Source of the DNA: Nanobdellota archaeon | GTDB lineage: Archaea > Nanobdellota > Nanobdellia > Pacearchaeales > GW2011-AR1 | NCBI GenBank assembly: GCA_030648285.1 | Contig: JAUSIC010000012.1 | Coordinates: forward strand, 1-47,273 | Direction: 5' to 3' | Length of the DNA stretch: 47,273 bases | Shown here: positions 16,745 to 28,634 of the stretch, piece by piece | Numbering within the stretch: position 1 is the stretch's first letter | How the letters are laid out: the number at the start of each line of letters is the position of its first letter | Translations under genes and position numbers: made by a program | Notes under the pieces: generated by a model | What the model was told of the DNA's origin: nothing | The model's input: the letters and a program-made list of their open reading frames with translations, nothing else | Databases searched by the model: none

Positions 16745-17401
16745 ATGAAAAGGGGGAAGAAAAATTGTAGAGGTATTAAGGGACAGGTTTGGATTGAAAC
16801 AGTAATGTATACTCTTATTGCTTTTGCCATAATGGGCTTGGTTCTGGCTTATGCACGTCCGAAAATAGAAGCTCTTCAGGACAAGGCAATTATTGAACAG
16901 TCAATTCTAATGTTAAAAGATATTGACTCTACACTTTTGACAATGGGAGGAGCAGGAAACCAGAGAGTAATAGAAATATCGATAAAAAAAGGAGACTTAA
17001 AAATTGATGGAGTGCAAGACAAGATTGTTTTTGAAATAGAAAGCATGCTTGAATACAGCCAGCCAGATAAAACAATAAGCAGCGGGAATGTAGATATCTT
17101 AACAAAAAAGAGTGGAAAATTTAACACAATAACATTAACCAGAGATTTTTTCGGTGATTATGATTTAACCAATACAGAGAGAGATGAAACGAGAACAATA
17201 AGCAAATCTCCTGTTTCTTATACATTAAAAATCTCTGACAAAGGAACATTTACTCGTGTTACTGCACAAACTTGTCCCCTTGGTGTATCTGAATGCAGTG
17301 GGATGAACCCTGCTCTTTATACGCCAGAATGTACAGGAACACCAACTCTTCTTTGCCAATATACTTCAAAAAGACCAACAATTGATTTTAAACTTATATA
17401 A
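16745..17401 (+). CDS. Pilin-like protein 5
   Basis: ATG 16745 gives MKRGKKNCRGIKGQVWIETVMY..., a class III-type leader with cleavage after IKG. GQVWIE carries the conserved Glu at position +5 of the mature pilin. A hydrophobic helix and a beta-rich domain of about 180 aa follow, with Cys at the C-terminus (CPLGVSEC...CTGTPTLLC). The ATPase gene begins 47 bp later. A pilus or pseudopilus subunit is inferred. Confidence 0.75.
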   Translation: MKRGKKNCRGIKGQVWIETVMYTLIAFAIMGLVLAYARPKIEALQDKAIIEQSILMLKDIDSTLLTMGGAGNQRVIEISIKKGDLKIDGVQDKIVFEIESMLEYSQPDKTISSGNVDILTKKSGKFNTITLTRDFFGDYDLTNTERDETRTISKSPVSYTLKISDKGTFTRVTAQTCPLGVSECSGMNPALYTPECTGTPTLLCQYTSKRPTIDFKLI

Positions 17402-17448
17402 AAAATGACAGAAATAGGAAATTTCAGACAATTCGAGTATCCAACCAT

Positions 17449-19074
17449 ATGTTTGTGCGAAAAGTTGGAAACTCTCACAAATACTCACACACCACAGAGG
17501 TTGCTCGTATAATGCCACAAGAAGACATAATTGAGAGAATAAAGAATTATGAAAGAATAAACATAGATTTTTCTCCAAAAATTCCCCCATTAAAAAAAGA
17601 ACTCGACAAGACAGTTATTGATGTGAGATATTGCGTTATTTCTCCATATGCTTTTGTTCATATTTATTGGGACACAAAAATTTATGAATTGGTTTATGAA
17701 ATAGAAGAACCAATCTTAAATCCTGAAGAAGAAAAATACAGGGAACAAATAATAGTTGCAATGAGAGACATGATTAATTTTCAGACTATTGTTGGAAAGA
17801 ACAAAGAATCATTGCTGGATTATATTGACAAAAGATTCAAGATTTTAGCAATAGAAATGGGGATGGATATTTCTTATGAATCTTACAAGAAAGTTTTTTA
17901 TTATTTATGCAGGGATTTCATGGGATTTAATGAGATAGAACCAATCTTAAGAGATTATTTCATAGAAGATATTGAATGCAATGGTGTTAACAGCCCGATT
18001 TATGTTGTACACAGAATTTTTAGAAACTTGAAATCAAATATTCTTTTCAAGACAAATACAAAACTTGAGAGTTTTGTTGAAAAACTTGCTCAAAGATGCG
18101 GAAAATATGTCTCTTATGCACAACCAATTCTTGATGGAAGCCTTCCTGATGGTTCGAGAGTAAATGCAACTTACACGAAAGACATAACAAGCAGAGGGCC
18201 GACATTTACAATTAGAAAGTTCACAAAAACCCCATGGACTCCTCCTCAATTATTAAGTTTTGGAACACTAAGCCCTGAAATGCTTGCATATCTCTGGATT
18301 TTAGTCCAATACAGGATGAGCTTGCTGATTACAGGAGGAACAGGTTCTGGAAAAACTTCATTGCTGAACGCTGTTGCATTCTTTATTCCTCCTGAAGCAA
18401 GAGTCGTAAGCATTGAGGATACGAGAGAATTAAATCTTCCAAGAGAAAATTGGCTTCCAAGCGTTGTAAGAGAAGCAACAGGTGTTGGAGACAAAAAAGG
18501 AATTGACTTGTTCACTCTGCTAAGAAGTTCATTCAGGCAAAATCCTGATTATGTGATAGTTGGAGAAGTAAGAGGAAATGAAGCATTCGTATTGTTTCAA
18601 GGCATGGCTTCTGGACACTCTTCAATAAGCACCATGCACGCAGATTCTGTGGATACCTTGATAAAAAGATTAGAAACTCCTCCTATAGAACTTTCTCCAA
18701 CTTTGCTTAACATTCTTGATGTTGTACTAGTAATGACTCATGCAATAGTAAAGAAACAGGAAACAAGAAAATTAAAAGAAATAGTTGAAATAGTAAATGT
18801 AAATGATGACGGAACAGCTGTTACTAACACTCCTTTTACATGGAATCCTATGGATGACAAGTTTTACTCAAAAAAAACAAGCAAAGTTTTTGAAAAAATT
18901 TCTGCCAGATATGGATTAAGAGTGGATGATTTGGAATTGGAATTCAGAAGAAGAACCAGTCTTTTGTTCAAGCTTTATCAAAACAAGGTTTTTGGATTTG
19001 AAGAAATCCAAAACATCATAAATGAATATTACAAAAAACCAGAGCAAGTATTGAAAAGGTTTGGGATACAATGA
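17449..19074 (+). CDS. Type IV pilus/archaellum-type secretion ATPase (ArlI/TadA family)
   Basis: Hexameric motor ATPase that drives pilin assembly at the cytoplasmic face. The 541-aa protein has a family N-terminal domain, then Walker A GGTGSGKT (296-303), the Asp-box region SIEDTRELNL, Walker B YVIVGEVRG (368-376), and the His box ASGHSSISTMHADS. Sequence just upstream (from ATG 17405) is in another frame, and the first about 20 residues of this ORF look weak, so an internal start (M at 22) is possible. It is followed by its membrane partners, separated by a repeat and a 53-aa gene. Confidence 0.93.
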   Translation: MFVRKVGNSHKYSHTTEVARIMPQEDIIERIKNYERINIDFSPKIPPLKKELDKTVIDVRYCVISPYAFVHIYWDTKIYELVYEIEEPILNPEEEKYREQIIVAMRDMINFQTIVGKNKESLLDYIDKRFKILAIEMGMDISYESYKKVFYYLCRDFMGFNEIEPILRDYFIEDIECNGVNSPIYVVHRIFRNLKSNILFKTNTKLESFVEKLAQRCGKYVSYAQPILDGSLPDGSRVNATYTKDITSRGPTFTIRKFTKTPWTPPQLLSFGTLSPEMLAYLWILVQYRMSLLITGGTGSGKTSLLNAVAFFIPPEARVVSIEDTRELNLPRENWLPSVVREATGVGDKKGIDLFTLLRSSFRQNPDYVIVGEVRGNEAFVLFQGMASGHSSISTMHADSVDTLIKRLETPPIELSPTLLNILDVVLVMTHAIVKKQETRKLKEIVEIVNVNDDGTAVTNTPFTWNPMDDKFYSKKTSKVFEKISARYGLRVDDLELEFRRRTSLLFKLYQNKVFGFEEIQNIINEYYKKPEQVLKRFGIQ

Positions 19075-19145
19075 TGTTTTCTAAAGAAGATATTGGTAAA
19101 TAATTAATCTAAGAACGCTGTTTAAAATAATAAAAAAGAGGCGAT

Positions 19146-19196
19146 AAATTAAGTTGAGGTTTGAGTAACTATATATTAATTCGAGCGATAGCGAGA
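19146..19196 (+). repeat. Dispersed intergenic repeat, partial copy D
   Basis: Reads aattaagttgaggtttgag...attaattcgagcgatagcgaga. It matches only the core and right arm of the family, with cgagcgatagcgag replacing cgaacgaagtgag. The 225-bp gap between the ATPase gene and the next ORF otherwise holds nothing recognised. Confidence 0.4.
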
Positions 19197-19299
19197 CATT
19201 CATAATCAAAATATTTAATAACATAATTCTCATTTTTTATCTATGAGCAAATAGGAAATTTGCCACAAATACAAAAATGGTGAAGAGGTTTTTTGCATA

Positions 19300-19461
19300 A
19301 TGAATAAAGAGGGTATATCTTTTCTTAATCAGTTAATCAGAAGTCTTGAAGAAACAGAAATAAAGCTTGAAGATGCATATAATAGCAAGGATTCTGAAAG
19401 ATTAACTAGATACAAGAGTTTCATGCTGGAAATTCAGAAAAAAATCGGAGAAGCATTATGA
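19300..19461 (+). CDS. 53-aa helical protein in the pilus locus
   Basis: This ORF is too short for the track. It encodes MNKEGISFLNQLIRSLEE..., ending EIQKKIGEAL: amphipathic, highly charged and predicted helical. Its TGA overlaps the ATG of the TadC-like gene (ATGA), so the two are very probably translationally coupled. It may be a small cytoplasmic adaptor for the membrane platform. The N-terminal extension of the next protein has a similar charged-helix character. Not a recognised family. Confidence 0.7.
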   Translation: MNKEGISFLNQLIRSLEETEIKLEDAYNSKDSERLTRYKSFMLEIQKKIGEAL

Positions 19462-20756
19462 ATAACGAAAATTTTACTGCATTAAAAGAAATTATTCAGA
19501 AAGAGAAAAAAGCAATGAAAGAACTTGGAAATCTCTTAAATATGAAACAAGACAAAGAACTGGTTTCAAAACAAACAAAACAAATTCAAGATTTCTTGAA
19601 AAAAACAAATGAAAAAATCCCAGATATCTTAAGGAAAGTTTCTCTTATACAACCATTAAACAAACCAATTGATATTCCAGAGAAGAAATTTCAAAGACAA
19701 ACAGAAAAGATTGAAGAGAAAAAGGAAATAAGAAAGAAATTTGAATTTCCACAAGGAGTAAAAAAATTCAACTTGACAGAGCTTGAAAAACTGACTGTAA
19801 AAAGGCTGGGTATCGGAAAAAAGATAAAAGAGATTAAGGAAAAAGAAAGAAAGCCAAGCAAATATATAGGAACAGCAAACAGATTATTTTCAGAAACATC
19901 AAGAAACCTTCTGAAGCAGGATGTATTCAAAACGCTTGAAAAAAACCTTATACAGGCAAATATTGACATTGCTCCTGTTAGTTATGTTTCAACAATGATT
20001 TTCACAGCCATAATTGCTTCAGGAATTGCTTTTGTAATATTCTTGTTTTTATTGCTATTTAACATTGCGGACTTTCCATTTATCTCCTTCATGGCTGAAC
20101 CTCTAGGAGCAAGATTCCTGAAAGTTTTCTGGATTATCTTAGTTCTTCCCCTATTGACTTTTGTAGGAATGTATGTTTATCCTTCAATGGAAAAATCCAG
20201 CAATGAAAACAAAATAAACCAAGAACTTCCTTTTGCAGCAATACACATGGCAACAATTTCAGGCTCTTTAGTTGAACCAAGCAGAATTTTTGAAATAATA
20301 ATCTCAACAAAAGAATATCCTTTCTTAGAAAAAGAATTCAAGAAGCTTTTGAATTATGTCAATGTTTATGGTTATGATTTGGTAACTGCACTGAGAAATG
20401 TTGCGACAAACACATCAAGCAGAAAATTAGCTGACTTGCTGAACGGACTTGCAACAACAATAAACTCAGGAGGAGATTTGGCTGATTTTTTCAACAAAAG
20501 AGCACAGAGCCTGCTTTTCGATTACAGATTAGAAAGAGAGAAATATATAAAATTCTCAGAAACATTCATGGACATTTACATTAGCGCAGTAATAGCAGCA
20601 CCAATGATATTGATGCTTTTGCTGATGATGATGAAGGTTAGCGGCTTGGGACTCTCATTGAGCAGTGGAATGATAGCATTAATCATGGTTTTAGGAGTTG
20701 CAGCAATAAACGTTGTCTTTCTTGTATTCTTGCATTTAAGACAACCAGGAGACTAA
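19458..20756 (+). CDS. TadC/ArlJ-like pilus membrane platform protein 1
   Basis: The 432-aa protein has an N-terminal charged coiled-coil-like extension (about residues 1-150), two membrane helices (around 175-200 and 215-240), a cytoplasmic T2SS-F-type domain (YEL-like helices around ELPFAAIHMATISGSL), and two or three more helices at the C-terminus. This is the architecture of ArlJ/TadC pilus assembly platforms. It would couple the ATPase to pilin insertion. A second platform gene follows 1 bp later. Confidence 0.88.
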   Translation: MNNENFTALKEIIQKEKKAMKELGNLLNMKQDKELVSKQTKQIQDFLKKTNEKIPDILRKVSLIQPLNKPIDIPEKKFQRQTEKIEEKKEIRKKFEFPQGVKKFNLTELEKLTVKRLGIGKKIKEIKEKERKPSKYIGTANRLFSETSRNLLKQDVFKTLEKNLIQANIDIAPVSYVSTMIFTAIIASGIAFVIFLFLLLFNIADFPFISFMAEPLGARFLKVFWIILVLPLLTFVGMYVYPSMEKSSNENKINQELPFAAIHMATISGSLVEPSRIFEIIISTKEYPFLEKEFKKLLNYVNVYGYDLVTALRNVATNTSSRKLADLLNGLATTINSGGDLADFFNKRAQSLLFDYRLEREKYIKFSETFMDIYISAVIAAPMILMLLLMMMKVSGLGLSLSSGMIALIMVLGVAAINVVFLVFLHLRQPGD

Positions 20757-20757
20757 C

Positions 20758-21606
20758 TTGGAGATAAAAAAACCTCAACTGATAGCAATAATAGCATCTG
20801 TCGTGGTAATCGGAGTTTCATTCATTTTTCTAAATACAAATTTATTTTTCCTGCTGATTGGAATTGGTGTCCTTATTGGGGTAACTCCTTTTATATTCCA
20901 AACAATCTATGAGACAAAAGTTTCAAATGAAAAAGAGGAAATGTTTCTTGAATTCACAAGAAACCTTGTTGAAAGTGTAAGAGTTGGAACTCCGATAAGC
21001 AAGAGCATCATAAACATAAAAGGAAAATCATACGGAGTTTTGAGCGAAAATGTCAATAAACTTGCAAACCAGATTTCATTAGGAATTCCATTGCATACTG
21101 CACTTCAGGTTTTTGCAAGAGATGTTAATAATAGAACAGTTTCAAGAGCATTGACACTCATCGGAGAAGCAGAAAGAGCAGGAGGAGACATTGGAGAAAT
21201 ATTAGAAGCTGTTGCAGAATCTGTAAGAACTTCTGACAAACTGAAGAAAGAAAGAAAAGCAACTATTTCCACATTGGTTGTTCAGGGTTATATCATATTC
21301 TTTATTTTCATGGCGATAATCTTAGTAATGCAATTCAAGATTCTTCCATTGCTTTCTGGAATTGCAGAATCAGGAGGATTGGGAATTGGCGGATTAAGTG
21401 GAGCATCTGGTTCAGGAAGTGCTGCTACCAAAGAAATTTCGTCTTCATTCTTATGGCTCTTGTTAGTCCAGGGTTTTTTCAGCGGCTTGACAATTGGAAA
21501 AATGTCAGAAGGAAACATAAAATCAGGACTAAAACATTCCTTTGCATTGATGGTTGTTTCTTTTCTTGTTTCTGCAGGAGCAAATCTGTTCATACCTGCT
21601 GGATAA
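20758..21606 (+). CDS. TadC/ArlJ-like pilus membrane platform protein 2
   Basis: Start is TTG at 20758, with GGAG about 8 nt upstream inside the end of the previous gene; no in-frame ATG exists before residue 62. The 282-aa protein has two N-terminal membrane helices, a cytoplasmic F domain (EMFLEFTRNLVESVRVGTP...GEAERAGGDIGEIL) and further C-terminal helices. Two platform proteins in tandem parallel TadB/TadC pairs. Regulation probably depends on coupling with the upstream gene. Confidence 0.88.
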   Translation: MEIKKPQLIAIIASVVVIGVSFIFLNTNLFFLLIGIGVLIGVTPFIFQTIYETKVSNEKEEMFLEFTRNLVESVRVGTPISKSIINIKGKSYGVLSENVNKLANQISLGIPLHTALQVFARDVNNRTVSRALTLIGEAERAGGDIGEILEAVAESVRTSDKLKKERKATISTLVVQGYIIFFIFMAIILVMQFKILPLLSGIAESGGLGIGGLSGASGSGSAATKEISSSFLWLLLVQGFFSGLTIGKMSEGNIKSGLKHSFALMVVSFLVSAGANLFIPAG

Positions 21607-21611
21607 TATTG

Positions 21612-21645
21612 CTTTAAACGATTACAACAGGCTTCACATTAACCC
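21612..21645 (-). repeat. Dispersed intergenic repeat, fragment J
   Basis: The plus strand reads aaacgattacaacaggcttcacatt. Its reverse complement matches the left arm of the family (ttgaagcctgttgt). Only this arm is present. Confidence 0.4.
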
Positions 21646-21693
21646 TTCTCTTCAATAAAATAAATTTATAAGTTTGGATTACTCTCTTCTATA

Positions 21694-22470
21694 ATGAACA
21701 AGAGAGGGAGTCACGTAGGAGCAATGCTGTCATTTGTTATTTTCATAACATTTCTTATTTTCCTTTATTCAATACTTCAACCAGCATTAAAAATAGAAGG
21801 TAGCAAAGAGGACATGGTTGATTATCTAACTGGAAAGTTAAGAGAAAATTTTACAGAACAATTGTTAAGCATATCCATTACTATAAATGAAGCTTACACT
21901 GGAGATTACATCAGTTCTGGAAAATCCTGCCTTAATGCTAAAAATATTTTAACAGGAATTGAACAACCCTCTATAGGATTGAACAGAGATTTGTTAATAA
22001 TAAAGAATTCAAGCAATTCAATTCTTCCTTACATTATAGAAACCGATGATTTATCAATTAAAACAGGACTTCACTTTGATGGCTTCTTCAAAGTATATTC
22101 TTCAAAATATATTGAAACTTCAAAATGCCCAACTTGCGGAATTTCTGGATGCTATCTTAAAACAGGAACAACTACAATACCTTATACGATAACTTCTGTT
22201 GGACAAATGAATGAAACTTTCTTAAAAAAAGCAAGAAGATTCAAAGAGGATTATGAATTAACAGGAGCTTATGAAACAATAAAGACCCAGTTAAAAGTTC
22301 CAGAGAATATTGAGTTTAGTTTTACCTTCAGGACAGCAGAAGGTGAAATAATAGAACCTTCAAAAGTTCCTCCAACTGGTGCAAATATTTATGTAGGGGA
22401 AACTCCTATTTTATATATAGATGAAAGTGCTAATCTTGAACCAGGCTTCCTGACTCTCAAGGTTTGGTAA
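21694..22470 (+). CDS. Pilin-like protein 6
   Basis: The 258-aa product opens MNKRGSHVGAMLSFVIFITFLIFLYS. The short basic leader plus hydrophobic helix is pilin-like, but the cleavage motif is weaker than in pilin-like 3 and 4. The exposed part contains a C-X2-C pair (KCPTCGISGC). The TATA-like aaatttataag lies about 25-30 nt upstream. It begins a second transcription unit after the platform genes. It may be a minor pilin. Confidence 0.65.
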   Translation: MNKRGSHVGAMLSFVIFITFLIFLYSILQPALKIEGSKEDMVDYLTGKLRENFTEQLLSISITINEAYTGDYISSGKSCLNAKNILTGIEQPSIGLNRDLLIIKNSSNSILPYIIETDDLSIKTGLHFDGFFKVYSSKYIETSKCPTCGISGCYLKTGTTTIPYTITSVGQMNETFLKKARRFKEDYELTGAYETIKTQLKVPENIEFSFTFRTAEGEIIEPSKVPPTGANIYVGETPILYIDESANLEPGFLTLKVW

Positions 22471-22478
22471 AAAATAAT

Positions 22479-23009
22479 ATGAAAAAAAGAGCTCATGTAC
22501 ATTCACTCTGCAATTTTTTTCCAAAAAATCGCAAAAGTCATAAACCAACAATTTTTCAAAAGAAAAATCGCAGAGGATGGCTGAAAATTGTAGAAGCATT
22601 TATTGCAATACTTTTAGTTGCATCTGTTGCATTAATTGTAATAAACAGAAATGCAGCAAACAAGGATATTTCAGCAAGAGTTTATGAAGCAGAAATTTCA
22701 ATTTTAAGAGAAATCCAGTTAAACACTACGATGAGAACTTTAATATTAACAACCCAAATACCTCCTTCAACTACAGGAGTAGAATCAGAAATGGTAAATT
22801 TTCCTGTAATGATAAATAGTAAAATAGCTGAAAGAACTCCGAACTATCTTGAATGCAAAGGAAAAATCTGTGCTTCAAGCAATTCCTGCTTCTTGGACAA
22901 TACAGGAGATAAAAAAGAAATATTTGCCCAGAGCGTTATAATAACTGTTACTTCTGGCTCTACAGGATATGAACCAAAACAACTAAAGATTTTTTGCTGG
23001 TCGAGATAA
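22479..23009 (+). CDS. Pilin-like protein 7
   Basis: The track begins at TTG 22464; ATG 22479 gives MKKRAHVHSLCNFF..., with a long basic leader of about 30 residues, then RRGWLKIVEAFIAILLVASVAL. That has the RG-helix pattern with Glu at about +6, as in archaeal pilins. The exposed domain has several cysteines (ECKGKICASSNSC, FCW). It lies 8 bp after pilin-like 6. Its unusually long leader may mean a downstream start. Confidence 0.65.
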   Translation: MKKRAHVHSLCNFFPKNRKSHKPTIFQKKNRRGWLKIVEAFIAILLVASVALIVINRNAANKDISARVYEAEISILREIQLNTTMRTLILTTQIPPSTTGVESEMVNFPVMINSKIAERTPNYLECKGKICASSNSCFLDNTGDKKEIFAQSVIITVTSGSTGYEPKQLKIFCWSR

Positions 23010-23010
23010 A

Positions 23011-23460
23011 ATGAGAATTAGAAAGGCAACAGAACAAGATAAAAAACAAGCCATAAAAATTGCTGAAGAATTAAAAGAATGGTTTACTAGAACAGCAATT
23101 AAAAATATGAAAATTGATTTTGATTTAAATAGTTTAATTGTAATTATAGATAAAAATAAGGTTTTTGGCTTTTTGTGTTATACTTCTTATTCTGGAAGAA
23201 TGCAACTAATCTGGATGGGAGTGAAGAGAAGTGTCCAGAGAAAAGGATTAGGAGATAAACTTCTAAAATGGTTAGAAAGAGAGGCTAAAAAATTAGGATT
23301 ACATTTAATAGAAGTTGAAACCTTGCCTGATGAAGATGATTATGAACCTTACAAACAAACTCGAGCATTCTATTATAAAAATGGTTTTAAGAGAATTTTG
23401 TATAGAAAATCAAGAACTAAAGGTGAAGACGATCAGATTGTTTTAGAAAAGAAATTATAA
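23011..23460 (+). CDS. GNAT-family N-acetyltransferase
   Basis: The 149-aa protein has the GNAT fold pattern. It includes the acetyl-CoA-binding motif A region (WMGVKRSVQRKGLGDKLLKW, Q/R-x-x-G-x-G/A equivalent RKGLG) and the C-terminal FYYKNGFKRI (motif B). The substrate (amino acid, polyamine or protein N-terminus) cannot be read from the sequence. It starts 1 bp after the previous stop, so it is probably in the same transcript, followed 2 bp later by a micro-ORF and then archease. Confidence 0.85.
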   Translation: MRIRKATEQDKKQAIKIAEELKEWFTRTAIKNMKIDFDLNSLIVIIDKNKVFGFLCYTSYSGRMQLIWMGVKRSVQRKGLGDKLLKWLEREAKKLGLHLIEVETLPDEDDYEPYKQTRAFYYKNGFKRILYRKSRTKGEDDQIVLEKKL

Positions 23461-23462
23461 AG

Positions 23463-23543
23463 ATGAAAAAATTCAAATTCCTCTACTCGGAACCCGAATT
23501 TTTTAAGAAACAAATAGAAATGAAAACAAAAGGAGAAATATGA
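23463..23543 (+). CDS. 26-aa micro-ORF coupled to archease
   Basis: Encodes MKKFKFLYSEPEFFKKQIEM plus KTKGEI. Its TGA overlaps the archease ATG (ATGA), and it starts 2 bp after the GNAT stop. The first codons echo those of archease (MKKFEFL), 77 bp downstream, so it may be a duplicated gene start kept as a coupling leader. It may equally be untranslated. Confidence 0.4.
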   Translation: MKKFKFLYSEPEFFKKQIEMKTKGEI

Positions 23544-23953
23544 AAAAATTTGAATTCCTCGAACATACTGCAGATGTAAAATTTCGAGCATTTGGAAAAA
23601 ATATAGAAGAAGTTTTTTCTAATTCTGCATTAGCAATGAAAGAAAAAATTTATGATGAGAAAATCAAGAAAAAGGCAATGAAAAAAATAAAAGTTCAGGG
23701 AAAAGATTTTGAGTCTCTTCTTTACATATTTCTTGAAAAATTCCTTTATCTTTTAGAGGGAGAAAACTTTATTTTTGACAAAATTAAAAAAATAAAAATA
23801 GACAAAGAAAAATTTAAGTTAGAAGCAGAAGTTTCAGGAGACAAGGCATCAAGTTATGATATTTCAAATCCTGTAAAAGCTGTAACTTACAATGAGATGT
23901 TTGTAAAGAAGGAAAGGGAGAAATGGATTAGCCAGGTTGTGTTGGATGTTTAG
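23540..23953 (+). CDS. Archease (RtcB-activating protein)
   Basis: Archease promotes guanylylation and turnover of the RNA ligase RtcB. The 137-aa length is typical. The family hallmarks are HTADVKFRAFG at residues 8-18, the region NPVKAVTYNEM near 113-123, and the terminal VVLDV with its metal-binding Asp. Its partner rtcB is the next gene, with a repeat copy between them. The start is set by ATGA overlap with the micro-ORF and by aaaggagaaat upstream. Confidence 0.95.
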   Translation: MKKFEFLEHTADVKFRAFGKNIEEVFSNSALAMKEKIYDEKIKKKAMKKIKVQGKDFESLLYIFLEKFLYLLEGENFIFDKIKKIKIDKEKFKLEAEVSGDKASSYDISNPVKAVTYNEMFVKKEREKWISQVVLDV

Positions 23954-23958
23954 ATGTC

Positions 23959-24048
23959 TGCTTCGCGAATATTGATGATTATGATAATCTAAAACGACGA
24001 TGTTAAGTTGAACAAAATTGACAACAGGCTTCAATTTTTCTATTAATT
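23959..24048 (-). repeat. Dispersed intergenic repeat, copy E
   Basis: The plus strand reads cttcgcgaata...ataatctaaaacgacgatgtt, the core aagttgaac, then gacaacaggcttcaattttt. The arms are reverse-complemented relative to copies A and B, but the core keeps the plus-strand orientation. It lies between archease and rtcB. Confidence 0.65.
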
Positions 24049-24103
24049 GTTTTCTATTCCATCAATTAAAAAATATTATAAACTTCTAGAAATTAACAAA
24101 TTT

Positions 24104-27001
<2,898 letters not shown>

Positions 27002-27075
27002 ACCTTTTTCTCTGATTTTTGTTACTCCTTTATAGAAATGAATAAATTTAAATATAAGTATTACCTGTGTATTTG

Positions 27076-28584
27076 ATGGTAAAAAGTCTAGAACAAGAGG
27101 CAAAAGAAGGAAGGTTTAGACGAGGTATAAAAAGAGCAACTTTAGTAGCGAGTGCTTTGCTCGGTTTATTGCCTGTTATGATAAGCTGTAAAAATTCCCC
27201 TGTTGGTCCAAATCAAAAGCCAACAGCAGAGATATATGTAACTCCAAATAGAGGAGTTGCTCCGTTTTCCGCTCAAATTGTAGTTAATGGTGAAGACCCT
27301 GATGGACAAAATGACATTAAAGAATACAGCGCTTTTGCAGATTATAACAAAAATTTCAAAGAAGACGATGGAGAGGGATTAGTTCCTAGCCAATCAACTC
27401 CAATTGACATTCCTTATACTTTTAGTAATCCTGGAAATTTTAAGATATATGGAAAAGTTGTTGATTCTGCTGGAGTTGAAGACATAAAAAGTTCAGATGA
27501 ACTGGAAATTTCTGCCCCTCCTGTAACACCACCAGTAACGCCTCCTCCAGTTGAACCTCCTGTAGATCCTCCTACTCCACCTATAGAACCGCCTGTTGAT
27601 GAAGATTATCTAACTGTTCATGGAAGAGTAGAAAATTTTGAAAAAGAAGGAGTTGGAATAGAAGCAATAGTTGAAGTATTAGATCCATCAAATAATTCTC
27701 TTGGTACAACACAAACAGATACTAATGGATATTTTGAATTTCAATCAACAACTAAAAAAGCTAAAGATTTGAATGAAATTACTCTAAAAGCAACAGGAGG
27801 AACTTCTTTAACTCATGAAAGTTATACAAGAATGATAAGAGCAAGTGTGAATAAAGATGCAGAACCAGATGTTGATTTAGCAAAACCTGTTGGAGTGGTG
27901 TCATATCCGGATTTATTAAAAGGAGAAGACTTTAGCAAAGAAGATTTTAAACAATATATGAAAGAAGTAAATCCTCTTGTATTAAAATATAATGTTCAAA
28001 ATGTAGAAATAACAGTTGATAATCCCTTAGATGCTACAAATCCAACAAACCCACCAAGAGGTTCATTTACATCAATTCCAGGAGAGAATAACGATGAAAT
28101 TGATTCAATTGAACAAAAGGTTCTTGATGAAGATGATATTGCAAGCCTTGCTCCTGGAAAAACATTATATGTTCAAAGAGACGATGAAACTACTACAAAA
28201 AAACATTATTCTGTCCAAAACGGGGAGATTGTTCCTGAAGATGGTTGGGCTATTGTTGTAAGAGATAAGAATATGAATACAGCAGGAACAACTCTAACAA
28301 GTGGAAGTGGTGGAAGTGTATACGGAACAGTAATTTTCCTAAAAGATCCTTTGAATAAAGGAATTACTACTCATGAATTCGGACATAGCTTAGCATTTAC
28401 TGGGCATGCAAAAACACTTGCTAAGAAAGAAGCAGATGGGAAATATTATGCAAATGAGAAAACAATAATGGCAGAGGCTGTTAATTCTCCTTATGAAAAA
28501 CCAGGTTTTGCTGATAAAAAAGCAGCTAAGATACTTTATGCATATCCTGGAGAAGATATTGAGAATTACTTAGGATTAAACTAA
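27076..28584 (+). CDS. Putative lipoprotein metallopeptidase-like protein with PKD and carboxypeptidase-regulatory-like domains
   Basis: ATG 27076 is used rather than the upstream GTG at 27067. The signal ends in VMISC (predicted lipidated Cys at residue 38). A PKD-like domain, a Pro-rich linker (PPVTPPPVEPPVDPP), and a carboxypeptidase-regulatory-like beta-sandwich (GRVENFEKEGVGIEAIVEV...TDTNGYFEF) follow. The C-terminal domain contains HEFGHSLAFTGH, a zinc-peptidase HExxH motif with a third His. It is probably a surface-anchored protease, with the adhesive domains positioning it; the substrate is unknown. A TATA-like aatttaaatata lies about 25 nt upstream. Confidence 0.75.
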   Translation: MVKSLEQEAKEGRFRRGIKRATLVASALLGLLPVMISCKNSPVGPNQKPTAEIYVTPNRGVAPFSAQIVVNGEDPDGQNDIKEYSAFADYNKNFKEDDGEGLVPSQSTPIDIPYTFSNPGNFKIYGKVVDSAGVEDIKSSDELEISAPPVTPPVTPPPVEPPVDPPTPPIEPPVDEDYLTVHGRVENFEKEGVGIEAIVEVLDPSNNSLGTTQTDTNGYFEFQSTTKKAKDLNEITLKATGGTSLTHESYTRMIRASVNKDAEPDVDLAKPVGVVSYPDLLKGEDFSKEDFKQYMKEVNPLVLKYNVQNVEITVDNPLDATNPTNPPRGSFTSIPGENNDEIDSIEQKVLDEDDIASLAPGKTLYVQRDDETTTKKHYSVQNGEIVPEDGWAIVVRDKNMNTAGTTLTSGSGGSVYGTVIFLKDPLNKGITTHEFGHSLAFTGHAKTLAKKEADGKYYANEKTIMAEAVNSPYEKPGFADKKAAKILYAYPGEDIENYLGLN

Positions 28585-28634
28585 TTTTTTTATAAAACAA
28601 AAATCTTTATAAAACTCATTTCTTTAATATAAGC

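Noticed and set aside
17405-17513. ORF from ATG 17405 in a different frame before the ATPase gene
   Set aside because: Stops after about 35 codons and has no family resemblance; could point to a frameshift in the ATPase N-terminus, but the evidence is too weak to call.
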